A stretch of 64,000 nt of DNA, from positions 1,426,001 to 1,490,000 of the forward strand of contig JBAJFE010000005.1 of assembly GCA_037903355.1 (NCBI GenBank), in the 5' to 3' direction. Shown here in pieces: positions 15,389 through 24,861 of the stretch (position 1 is the stretch's first letter; each line of letters begins with the position of its first letter). The stretch comes from Trichuris trichiura (Eukaryota > Nematoda > Enoplea > Trichinellida > Trichuridae). Below the pieces are notes generated by a model that made no database searches, was not told the DNA's origin, and worked only from the letters and a program-made list of their open reading frames with translations. A program made the translations under genes and the position numbers.

Positions 15389-15539
15389 GCAAGTAGTAAG
15401 TAAACAGTTACAATGAGAAGTGTATATTATTTGCCTGCGTACTCAAGAGTAAGCTGTATTTTAAAGTATACTTTACTGAGTTCAAGTTCAATCGACTTTG
15501 CTTTTAAGTGAACAAGACGGCAGAGTAAACTTAAACTAT

Positions 15540-15908
15540 TCAAGAAAACTTGTAACCTCTCTTCGCGAGTGCGCTGTTCAGTTCATCAACTACTGCCTTT
15601 TCGTCGTCAGTTGCACGGTAGCCACTGATATGCAGTCGATTATGGTGCTCTTCGAGAATGTCTTCCGGAGCGTCTTCGCTAAGCGAACAGCGAAGGCTCG
15701 GTTTGTGCAATACCAAAGCAGCGTAGAAAATGTGATGGGACTGTTGGCCGCAAAGTTGGAATTGTAGCAAACCGTCATCAAAAACGGTGACACAACCGTC
15801 TTCCTCGAATTCGTTACGCCATTGCTTCAACGTCTCCATAAGCAATGGCACGTTGATCTCCGGTAGCGTAGGTCGTATTCTGCGCGTTGACACTTCTTTT
15901 TGACGCAT
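15540..15908 (-). CDS. Hypothetical protein, 122 aa, single exon
   Basis: An open frame from ATG at 15908 to TGA at 15540, beginning MRQKEVSTRRIRPTLPEINV. The composition is protein-like: charged, with balanced hydrophobics, and no low complexity. Its G+C is higher than in the flanking DNA. No transmembrane segment or signal peptide is seen. It lies 151 bp upstream of, and on the same strand as, the membrane-protein gene at 14756-15388. A donor-like GAG/GTTACA near its end leaves open that the two are one gene, but I find no phase-compatible join. Function not recognised. Confidence 0.5.
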   Translation of the reverse strand: MRQKEVSTRRIRPTLPEINVPLLMETLKQWRNEFEEDGCVTVFDDGLLQFQLCGQQSHHIFYAALVLHKPSLRCSLSEDAPEDILEEHHNRLHISGYRATDDEKAVVDELNSALAKRGYKFS

Positions 15909-16737
15909 TTTCTCACCTAAAAAAAATTGTCCAAATAGGTGAATTGTTTGGAAATGAACATATCAGTAGCATCTGACGGCTGTCGAAAAGGTCAAACTGT
16001 TGTAGGTCGGTCGCGCAAACGAGATTGCAACAGACGCAACAAACATATAAGTGTCACCAGTGCAAACGGACAAATGTTGCCGCCAATGCTGGCACCGTCA
16101 GCTGGCGGAACGTTGTAAGAGCGACGGGCGAAAATGTTGTCCTATTGATAGATAAACCTGAATTCGTGAAAAGGCGCGACATAGCACAATTGGCTCTTTA
16201 TTCGAAAGCGAATAATTACACGGTATACCAATTTGGACGGAAAAATACAGTTGACGACATCAATGTCCCGCAGTAATGACTGGCCATGTCGCAGTCAAGT
16301 TCATTGTCGCGAAAGTATACCGTTATTCTCAATGTTCGTTAATGGCTCGCTGGTGCATTAAAATAGCTTCGACAGCTTGAAAATACTTTTACGGTTGTTA
16401 AGAAAAAAATGACGTACAGCTCGGACAATCAACCTGTAAAGCAAAAAGGAAATATTCAAGAGAATTTAAATAATAGATACCGTAAGAATTAAGGACTCGC
16501 AGGTTGTATACAAATATTCCAATGAGTCATCAATTGCTGAGAATTGTCCAACCGCAGAGAGACGCTGCGGATGGCAAGCTGAGAAATTTCTGCTTTTATA
16601 TCTTTGTTTGCAAATGAGCAAACAATTCACGCAACGTCTTCTGATTTAAAAAACAAAATTAAGACAAATTAATTTGAATCGGATGACTAAACCGATTACA
16701 ATTGAGTTTTTTAAATAATAAACCTCAAGGAAGCCTA
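15909..16737. other. Intergenic region
   Basis: No convincing gene. An 83-codon plus-strand frame at 16025-16276 lacks an ATG and any recognisable motif, so I leave it out. Confidence 0.5.
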
Positions 16738-17238
16738 ATAACCTTTTTCTGGCAATTCCTCAATATTAAAACCTGTGAGTAAGTTACGAGTACGGTAGTT
16801 TTGGGTGAAGTTAATTGACTTTTCAAAATAGTCCGTGTACGACATGCTGTTTGTTCGTAAGTTGTGTGTAACGAAGCGATATTGATAACCATCTTAAGGA
16901 CGTCGTTTTAATATCGTTATGAGTGAATTATCAATATGTCTTGAAGGAGCAGCTTGAACCAGTCGATGCTAACTTCTCCGCACGTTGCAGGTTGAACCGG
17001 AAGCGATATAGCACGGAATAGTAGCCCAGCTTGCCTGTTTTTATTAGAAACACGGGCTCTATTTATTTCCGCGTCAAAGACGAGCTTTCCTGAAGTGACT
17101 TCTAAAAGGGTAAGTTTCTCCTCCCATACGGTAGTATTGTCACTGTTCACTTCTACGAAAAATGCATTATTGGACGTAATGAGAAATCTCACGGAAGCTT
17201 CCATTAGCATTAAATAGCATAAAACTTTGTTCTTTCAA
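16738..17238 (-). CDS. Incomplete minus-strand gene, at least two coding exons, function unknown
   Basis: The upstream part is open from about 17238 to 16920. It reads ...MLMEASVRFLITSNNAFFVE, then VTSGKLVFDAEINRARV. The downstream part, beginning near 16891 after a CCTTAAG acceptor, reads DGYQYRFVTHNLRTNSMSYT and continues for about 33 residues to ELPEKGY and TAG near 16738. Both stretches look like genuine coding sequence. The donor joining them could not be fixed: GTTAGC at about 16974 is the best-looking site but gives the wrong phase. The MEA...SGKLVFDAE pattern faintly resembles the C-terminal part of gamma/delta-sarcoglycans (MEAP...DGKLLLDAE), but this is weak. A 5' exon may lie near 17430-17330, where a short MKITLRHSFIREPVD frame occurs. 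Confidence 0.4.
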
Positions 17239-18108
17239 TGTTACTAAGCATTCTGTTGGTCCAAGTAAACAGATGCAGCGACAGCTTGAATCTAAAGTAA
17301 ACAATTACTTTAGCTTAGGTTACCTGGACTAAAGTAACTTGATTTTACTTTCGCCGACAGTATCCACTGGTTCTCTAATGAAAGAGTGCCGAAGAGTAAT
17401 TTTCATTTTCTTCAGAGTTCTTTGAGACAGGAACGCCTAAATAGAAGCGACGTAATAATAGTTAGCGGAAACAAAAAGTTTCGAATTAATTGTTCAATTT
17501 CGGTCAGCTAGTAAGAAGAAAAAGTGATTAAAACCGTTTCCACCGACTTTTGTAGCGCTTTTCTGAATGTTCGGCAGTTGCATTTAATTAGACTGTGATA
17601 ATGCTTGGGGGAAAATGTTTTGACTGACTTGCATTGTTTCGCGGTTAAAGCAGTTCCAAAGGTAATATATGTTGTCCATGCGTAGGCATGTACATTATAG
17701 GGTTGTCGGTATGTTTTCATACAATGGTAAACATCTTAAATGATGCTTCTTGATGGGATCTGTTTGTTGGAATGATGTGGTTGTTTGAATCCATCGTGTT
17801 TGCTAATGCTAACAGTCGTTCCCCAGTTCATCATAAGAAAATTAGTTGTAGAATATCACTTGTAGGAATTAGTACTCCTCAATCGTTGACATCAAATGTA
17901 CACAGGCGTTAGTGTGTTTTATAGCCAAAGAATGATCGCTATTAAAAGTTGCGGACGAGAATGTCAGGGTAGGAGATCTTTAGCTTGCGTTCAAGTTATT
18001 CGTAATGGTATTTGTTTTGGTATGACTTTAATTAGTTCTGTTTGGCATATACGTATGTCATGTTTCCCTGCTCATCGTTAAGATAGCAGCCTGTAGTTGT
18101 GCAGAGGG
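17239..18108. other. Intergenic region
   Basis: AT-rich sequence with no gene I can support, apart from a possible short minus-strand exon around 17330-17430. Confidence 0.5.
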
Positions 18109-18181
18109 TGTCCTTGCCTGGGATTTAACTTGGCACTTTCTGCGTGTAAAGCAGACGTGATGACTACTGCACTACAAGGAC
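18109..18181 (-). pseudogene. Degenerate tRNA-Val (TAC)
   Basis: Same 73-nt frame as the intact tRNA-Val copies at 58-60 kb: acceptor stem GTCCTTG/CAAGGAC is intact and the anticodon loop TTTACAC carries TAC. The T arm is broken: CCAAG faces CCAGG with two mismatches, and the TTCGAGC loop has become TTAAATC, which destroys the B box. It lies about 110 bp from PLE-derived sequence. It is probably a dead tRNA gene copy. Confidence 0.7.
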
Positions 18182-18289
18182 GACAGTATTACGACGGTAT
18201 ACGGAAATGATTTTGTTCTATTTTGATGTAGGCGATTTGTTCCATCAATTCTACCAGATCGTCCTACTGTCTGCCGTGTTATTAATAAC

Positions 18290-18870
18290 TATAAAGAAAA
18301 CGAGGATTTTCTATGTCCCGTTGAAAAAAACTTTTATTAATAAACTGCCCGTAGCTTTCGGGTCCGAACTTGACCCGTCATCAGCGGTCTAAGGATTGAC
18401 GTATGAATAAAGTGCACTAGTAACGTGCAAGGTGTATAGCTGTTTAAAGGCCAGTGTTTTAAAGTGGGTCTTGTAGTTCTTTTCTCTTTGTCTGTCAGCA
18501 ATTCGAGCGGGTGTATCCAATTTTAGTTGAGCGAGCAACAATTCCAGCGGGTTACAATATTCGTCCATATTTCATTTATTTCCGCTCCTTTATCTCGGTT
18601 GTAGGTTGTAAAATTAAGGAAGCTCTGTATATTAGAAACAACACAGCGTTCCGAAAGCTCTGATATTAAACAGTTGAGTACATTGACATCTGTACTATTT
18701 TTCTTAATAATGGCTCATCCATCCGTTGGTAGAGCAGCTGTTTCGTCTAATTTACAGATACAAGCACAACCGATAAACGGGAAAAGCCATAGAAAGCCAT
18801 ACACCATGAAATCTCATCCCGTTACGAAACACCTAGTGTTCAACGACATGCTGCCATCTTAATAAAAACT
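18290..18870. mobile_element. Composite of two outward-facing PLE ends
   Basis: The left part, read on the minus strand, has a hammerhead-like motif (18348-18388) followed by TTTATTAATAAAAG and AACGGGAC, as at other PLE ends here. The right part, on the plus strand, starts with a truncated motif, GTTCCGAAAGCTCTGA at 18648. It continues TTAATAATGGCTCATCC at about 18704, like the PLE end at 63647-63800. The spacer (18390-18640) shares short blocks with the spacer at 49794-50070 (TTTTAAAGT, TGTCTGTCAG, ATATTYGTCCATAT). No coding sequence remains. Confidence 0.65.
18348..18388 (-). ncRNA. Hammerhead-like ribozyme motif, PLE-associated
   Basis: Minus strand: ACCG, CTGATGA, C, GGGTC-AAGTTCG-GACCC hairpin, GAA, AGCT, A, CGGG. 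Stem I is CCG/CGG and stem II is GGGTC/GACCC. Helix III is reduced to the self-complementary AGCT. The core has one extra base (C) between CUGAUGA and stem II compared with the textbook hammerhead. Activity is inferred. Confidence 0.65.
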
Positions 18871-18958
18871 TAATCGAACTACGCAGTTGTGCAAGAAGCC
18901 ATTTTGTTTACAATTGAATACCCAATATTATCTCTATCTATAGCTAAAACATTTTAAT

Positions 18959-21175
18959 TCAATACAGTTGTCGCCAAGCTAAAAAAAGCGAAGCGAACAA
19001 AAGTATTTTCCACTCAATCTGCACAACTATTCCATTGCCAGTTATTTCACAATAAAAACCGTCAGTTCCTTTTGGACAATTGCAAGTGTAGCCTTCATCA
19101 TTAGAAGTGCAACTGCCGCCATTTCTACATTCAATATCGGCACATCGATCAATCTTTGTCTTACAACTTTTACCAGTGTATCCTTCATCACAGATACACT
19201 CGTAACCTCCTTTCTTATTGCGGCAATAACCTTGTCCACATTGATTTTCATCTTTACAGTTATCTTTTAAATCCTCACAAAACTCTCCAGTTGCATACTC
19301 AGGACATTTACATGCGTATCCATATGGGAGATTAACACATGTACCTTCATTTTCACATTCATGTGATTTACAATGATCTATTTTATGTTCACAATGGATA
19401 CCTTCATAACCTAAGAAACATATGCATACATAAGCATTTCTACCATCTAAACAATAGCCTCCTTTTGTACACGGATTACTTTCACATTCATCTGTTTCTT
19501 CCTCGCATCGATCTCCAAAAAATCCACTTTCGCAGTCACATTTAAAACTGCCATTCACATTGCGGCAATGTCCATTCCATCCGCAAATAGACGTATCAGA
19601 GCATTCATTGATGTCTTCATCGCATAACCTTCCTGTGTATCCAGTATAACAATCACATTTATATTCCGCTTCCTTAACTCGTGTACACATACCATGAACG
19701 CAATGTAGGTTTTCATTTGTGCATTTATTTTTTTCGATATCACAATTCCAACCAGTATAACCTTGCTCACATTTGCATGTGTATTTATTGATACCATCTT
19801 CACAAGTTCCATGTGCACCGCATGGATTGTTACGACATTCGTCAATATTAGTTGTACAGTTTTTACCTTCGTATCCCGCAGCACATTCACAATGATAGTC
19901 ATTTTGCAATGGATGACATTTACCTCCATTCTGACACGGCGTATAGATGACGCAATAGTCAATCAATTCAGTACAATGTTTACCGGTAAATCCTGGAGGG
20001 CAGACGCACTTGTATGAACCATTTGTATTTTTACATGTACTGTAGATGGAACATTCGTAAGTTCCTTCTTCGCATTCATCCACGTCTTCTGTACAATTAA
20101 TTCCAGTTCTTCCATCGGCGCATACACAGTAATATGATGTATTTGTGTCACGGCATTCTGTTCCTGCTGGGCATTCGTGTACACCGTACGCACATTCATC
20201 AATATTTCTTTCACACATGTAGCCAATCCGTGCGGGAAAAGAAGCCTTACCCTGTGGGCAAACCAGGTAATAACACGATTGGAATAGGTAATTTATCCAG
20301 CCGAAGAACCCAACATTTCCCCAAAACGTCTGAGCTTTTAATTGTTTTGACAATGCTAATGGAATTAGTAAATGCCGACTCTCGTAATCTGGGTAGTACT
20401 TCGACGGCAGTTTATCTCTACAAGGATAATATTGTGAATGTACGGTGTCCCATGCACGATAAATGCATAAGGGAAATCGTGTTTCACGGTAAAGTCTTAA
20501 CAGATCACCGTGACTGAAATGGAAGGGATCAAATTGGTTTATCTCCACATTTGAGAATGCTTTGACTGTATAGTTCAAGTTTATGTAAGTGCCATTCCCA
20601 AGAGAAATAAGGAGGCTGACATGATAATTAATTGTGCCTTTTATGACCCGGTTTGTTCTCTTCACAATTCGTGCTGCATCAAGAACTATGTAGCCCGGGT
20701 TTTTGGCCCAACGGGCTCGATCGTGTAGGTCGTCCTGACTGTCGTCAACAATACGACGATATATGCAATTGTTGTCGAAAGGTCCACAGTCAATATTCAT
20801 GATTTGATCTTCCATATAGATTGGTTCATTGATATCACATATGAACTGGGTACGGTTTAACTCAGGAGGCCTTACGTCAAAATAGATAGAGAACAAATAA
20901 TACTGATTATCTTCCGTAATGTATGCTCCATTATTTGGGCTCGCTGGCATCATGTTAGCCATCGCGTAGTAGTGACGTCTCCAGTTTACACACTTTTTTT
21001 TTGTGAACTTCGGTACCTCATAATGTTGTGGAGTTAATTGTGGGAACGCTTCAAATTCCTCTTTGCATTCTTTCTTGACCTGTTCGATGTAACTTTTATC
21101 AGTGTTCACTAAACCACGGAATAGCGTTCCAATAGTAAGCAGACAATAGACGAATAAAGTGACTTTAATGTTCAT
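18959..21175 (-). CDS. Secreted/surface protein with ten EGF-like repeats, intronless
   Basis: A 738-aa single-exon gene. Residues 1-24 form a signal peptide (MNIKVTLFVYCLLTIGTLFR). Residues of about 25-325 form an N-terminal region of unknown fold with several N-glycosylation sites (NRT, NGT, NYT) and paired cysteines. Ten consecutive EGF domains of about 38 residues follow (about 326-711). Several open with the calcium-binding pattern D-x-D/N-E-C (NIDEC, DVDEC, DINEC, ETDEC). The C-terminus is a short hydrophobic stretch (ILLFASLFLAW) ending after RQLY, more like a GPI-attachment signal than a full membrane anchor. There is no known catalytic domain, so an adhesive or receptor-like extracellular role is likely. 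Having no introns is unusual beside the 13-exon sec23, and PLE sequence begins about 90 bp beyond its stop. A retrocopy or lineage-specific gene is possible. Confidence 0.9.
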   Translation of the reverse strand: MNIKVTLFVYCLLTIGTLFRGLVNTDKSYIEQVKKECKEEFEAFPQLTPQHYEVPKFTKKKCVNWRRHYYAMANMMPASPNNGAYITEDNQYYLFSIYFDVRPPELNRTQFICDINEPIYMEDQIMNIDCGPFDNNCIYRRIVDDSQDDLHDRARWAKNPGYIVLDAARIVKRTNRVIKGTINYHVSLLISLGNGTYINLNYTVKAFSNVEINQFDPFHFSHGDLLRLYRETRFPLCIYRAWDTVHSQYYPCRDKLPSKYYPDYESRHLLIPLALSKQLKAQTFWGNVGFFGWINYLFQSCYYLVCPQGKASFPARIGYMCERNIDECAYGVHECPAGTECRDTNTSYYCVCADGRTGINCTEDVDECEEGTYECSIYSTCKNTNGSYKCVCPPGFTGKHCTELIDYCVIYTPCQNGGKCHPLQNDYHCECAAGYEGKNCTTNIDECRNNPCGAHGTCEDGINKYTCKCEQGYTGWNCDIEKNKCTNENLHCVHGMCTRVKEAEYKCDCYTGYTGRLCDEDINECSDTSICGWNGHCRNVNGSFKCDCESGFFGDRCEEETDECESNPCTKGGYCLDGRNAYVCICFLGYEGIHCEHKIDHCKSHECENEGTCVNLPYGYACKCPEYATGEFCEDLKDNCKDENQCGQGYCRNKKGGYECICDEGYTGKSCKTKIDRCADIECRNGGSCTSNDEGYTCNCPKGTDGFYCEITGNGIVVQIEWKILLFASLFLAWRQLY

Positions 21176-21630
21176 AGTGCAGTTGTGGTTTCGTACGGCT
21201 CTTCTTCAGTTGATGTGTTCGCGACAACTGCAGCAATAGACTGATTAATTGCACTCTTCATACGTCAGCAGACTTCTTTTTGCTTTAAAGTTAACATTGA
21301 ACTGAACAGAGTTTAAACTGTTTGCTTCTGTTCACTAATATTAATGCGTTTTCAGGTTCAGTTTGTACTATTGGCTCTTCTTCTTGCTCGCCTTGATATG
21401 AAATACATTCACTAAAGTTTAATTTGGTAACTTTTCCTCACAACTGCAAAACAGAGTTATGTGTTTTAATTTCCCATTGATGAGTTCTTCCATTTCTGAT
21501 ACAAAGCAGTTGCTGTTCTTCCATTAATGAAAACGCAACAGTCTAGTTCTATATTAATAGTTTGTTGACGTTAACGCACAAAGAATCCGTACAATTGCGC
21601 GGACACCTATCTGCTTTTATCGATATAAGC
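21176..21630. other. Upstream region of the EGF-repeat gene
   Basis: AT-rich flank that should hold the promoter of the minus-strand EGF gene. I see no clear TATA element and no other gene. Confidence 0.4.
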
Positions 21631-22654
21631 CATAGGTTGCCCAAGTGGGGGATATCGCCCCCTTGGGGGCGATGAGAGAGCACAGCGGGTGGACGGGAAT
21701 CTCCTGCGGGGACTTTGGGAATCACGTAAGAGGAACTCTGGCAGAATTGCCTTTAGCGCAAAAGGGCTATCAGAGAGACCTGGGTAATAGTGCTGACTGT
21801 TCACACAGGCGACGGTACACTTTTACATCTTATCATTGTTGTTCACGTTGAAAAAATACTGGTGAAGGAAAGCGCTATTGGTCTCTGAATGGTTGAATTA
21901 GCTTGCAAGTGATCAAAGTCATGTTCTGAAGATTTCATTCCCTGTGTGCTAAATCTTATTATTGTGAATTAGCAAACTCATATTTCGAATCTTCAATTCG
22001 TGGCACGGCTTCCTTATCTGCGCGCTTTCGGTTTTCCTCAGCAAAAGTATGTCTAATGTTTGTAAAGTGTTCCGGTGCTGTGGAATCATCAGAACAGGTA
22101 GAGATTTTTTTTGGTTTTGTTGCTCACTATGGTTATGAGCAAGCGCGGTTAGCACAGTCGTTCGTTGAGTTCTTTTCTGACTAAATATGAGGGATGCTAA
22201 GAAAGTTTGCGGAAAGACGGTGCAGAGTCTAATAGGGCGCCAACCGATGGGCCAAAACATGCTTAATCTTACCTCCATTATCTTCGGACTTGTGCGGAAA
22301 GGTAGCTTTATCCGACGCTGCGGCAGTGTAGTACAAGCTGCTCCTGAAGTAATCGCTTTTCTTATGGTATGGAAAATCTTCGTTTCGAGTTCCGAGCTAA
22401 CATTAAATTTCTACCCAAGCTTGATTGGCAGCCGAGGAGGATTATATTCAATCTTTGCAGCAGGCTTACGAATGTAGTGCACCATATAAATCTGTTGTTT
22501 ATGGGTAGATAAGGCGTTTCAAGGAGAGCAGAGAGGTTATCGAAGACAACCGGAGTAGAAGTCTTTTCTCCAAAATGTTTCCACAATTAGTGGTACTGCA
22601 AAACATTTTCCCACGGAGGGGGGCGATGGAGCAAAAAAGTTTGAGAACCTAATG
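21631..22654. mobile_element. hAT-like DNA transposon relic
   Basis: The left end CATAGGTTGCCCAAG and the reverse complement of the right end, CATTAGGTTCTCAAACTT, are alike and resemble hAT termini. Both ends are followed inward by ATCGCCCCC. I find no matching 8-bp target duplication. No intact transposase is present; open frames at 21949-22278 and 22187-22477 have no recognisable domain. Confidence 0.4.
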
Positions 22655-24659
22655 ACGTCCTGGCTATGCCACGTCCTCACTTCCAGCCAATCAGCGCGCA
22701 CAAAACTGACGAATCAGAATTGGGGGCTCAAACGCTCTGAAACTTTCGCTGCGGGCGCCGGCGACCCTGACTTTGAGAAACACTCATATAAGCCGATTAC
22801 TGTTTTCCATAGCTAATTTTCATCATTCCGCAATGGTATCGCTGACTGTATGAGTATTTAGTATTGGCGTTGAGCTCAGCATTTTCATAAACTTGAAATA
22901 TTTCCAAAGGGTACTCACGTTCTAAACTGCTTTGCCAACTGGAGGGGAACGCTACGATTTATTGTTTCTTCCTTATGCTGCATAGCAAATAGCTTGAACA
23001 GTTTTTTGATTCTCGTTTGAGCTAAATGGGGGATGTGACGTCAATTTGATTAATACAATGGAACTTTATTTATCTAAGGTAATTATTGTATTGTCACCTG
23101 GCTAATGAAAAATTTGCATAGCTGAAGATTTGTTCGCTTATAGTTTCCTCTGTTTTAGACTATTTTAAGATTTTCTCGTTTAACATAAGCTCACATGCAC
23201 ACCAGCTGACTTCCATTTAAGCAATATGAATGAAATAAAATCTTTGGGTTTTTAAATATAAACTCATTCTTCAGTAATTGTTTGAAGAAGGATTTTTCCT
23301 TTCTTAAGTGGCCCATCGTTGCCTATACTCTCTTTAAGCATGGAGGTCATTCGTATCGTACTCTAAATATCAGTGTAATCCATTCATTGAAAGAGATGCA
23401 GTCTATTTGAATTCATGTTTTTCTGCATACTGCTTTTGGTCGTCAATCCGATCAAATATTTTTGAAACCATAAATGTCAGCATTCTTGGAACGTACGCAT
23501 ACTGACCATGTATGGATGGTCAAGTAGGGAATGTGCGTGAAAGCCGTTGTATGTTTTGCTTGTCGAAGTAAGCCATATTATTTGGATGGTTTGTTTTTGA
23601 TAATGGTTTTTTGTCTTAAAAGGACAACAACGGTTGAGGTTTGCTGTATTAGGAAAGAAAAGTTGCCTCGTAACAGCACGTGAATTGTTTGCAAGTTGAA
23701 CACATCTTTTTTCTATTCCATAAATGTGTTGCTTTTGTCGTTGGTTTTGGACAACTGAAATTCTACATAGTATACAGGCTATATTTTTTAGTGAATTCGT
23801 TTTCTAGAGGACACATTTCTATTGATCTCTATGATAGCATCAGCAGATTCATAAGTCTTTCCACAGTATGATGATTGCTCATCTCTTATTCTTTTTTTAA
23901 TTTTAAGTTTTTGCTCATTTGTTCAGTTAGTCTATGACAGGTGCTTACGCGTAATGGTGACATCTCATTAATCAAACAGATATTGCAACGTTTGAATCAA
24001 ATTTGACCAGTTAGTTGCGCAATGAAGAAATGTAAAGTTTCGATGCAGTCGTGCTATTGTGTCAGCGGTTGGTGCAACTTTACGAATGAACTCTGAAGAT
24101 CGAAAGGAATCACACATCGGTAAGAGGGACGTCACCATCGGTAGGAGGAAGAAATCGCAGTTAAGTGAAGTAAGATTGCTTTAGTGTCTTTATTCATTTG
24201 TGCCCCTTCTATACCAAACTCGTTTTGTGATGTTCATGTTCGACCGCGTCTGAGCGCTACTCCGCTGTAATGGCCTTGCCAACTAGCAGTTGTAGTTTGA
24301 AACAATTGGCTGGCGTTTCAATTCATTTTCATAAGGCGGGAAAAAATGTTCGTCATTCTGAGAAAATGCTGCAGTCGAAAATACGCCAGGAACTTTCATA
24401 CAGACAGTAGCAATACTTTTCTATGTCAGACGTTGCCCATATGGCGACGAAAAGACTCTGTTGAAGTGGCAGACAGACGAACCACGAATACAGAGATGTC
24501 AAAAGCGCAGCTGCCGAAAGTATACATATTTTGGTTTACGTGGTCTCTTCCTCCATTTGTCCGCCAACAATACATTATTCTTGAAAATTGCTTTGTTCTA
24601 CACAGTCAAAGAGGGAACAGCGATTTTGTCCACTGTAGGTTTCACTGCTGTCTTGTGGC
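22655..24659. other. Non-coding AT-rich region
   Basis: A GC-rich island at 22660-22800 carries CCAAT (22686), GC-rich blocks and CATATAAG (about 22786), arranged like a core promoter with no gene following. The rest shows nothing I can support. Confidence 0.4.
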
Positions 24660-24800
24660 TTTGATACCGTACGTTTCAGAACTGCTCTTGTTCTGAAATG
24701 TACGGTATCAAAAAGTGTTCTGTATTTTCTCTAACAATTTGCTCATCCATTCGTTGGTAGGGCACTTTGAAGTATACTTACAGATACATCCAACAGGCCA
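24660..24800 (+). mobile_element. PLE end with palindromic head
   Basis: Arms of 23 nt at 24660-24682 and 24690-24712 are inverted repeats with one mismatch around a 7-nt loop. The right arm and what follows, through GCTCATCCATTCGTTGGTAG at 24741, match the PLE end at 50426-50560. The left arm is an inverted copy of the first bases of that end. The 5' CUGANGA half of the hammerhead motif is absent. Confidence 0.65.
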
Positions 24801-24825
24801 AACCCGTGAATCTGAAGATCTACTA

Positions 24826-24861
24826 TATTATTATTATTATTATTATTATTGTTGTTGTTGT
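24826..24861 (+). repeat. (TTA)n/(TTG)n microsatellite
   Basis: About eight TTA units run directly into four TTG units. Confidence 0.85.

Noticed and set aside
16025..16276. 83-codon plus-strand frame containing CHQCKRTN
   Set aside because: It has no ATG, and the two cysteines alone do not make a zinc finger. No splice context was found.
19339..20517. Plus-strand frames within the EGF gene
   Set aside because: Antisense shadows of the cysteine-rich EGF codons.
22187..22477. hAT transposase remnant inside 21631-22654
   Set aside because: No transposase motif could be recognised in any frame; only the termini support the element.
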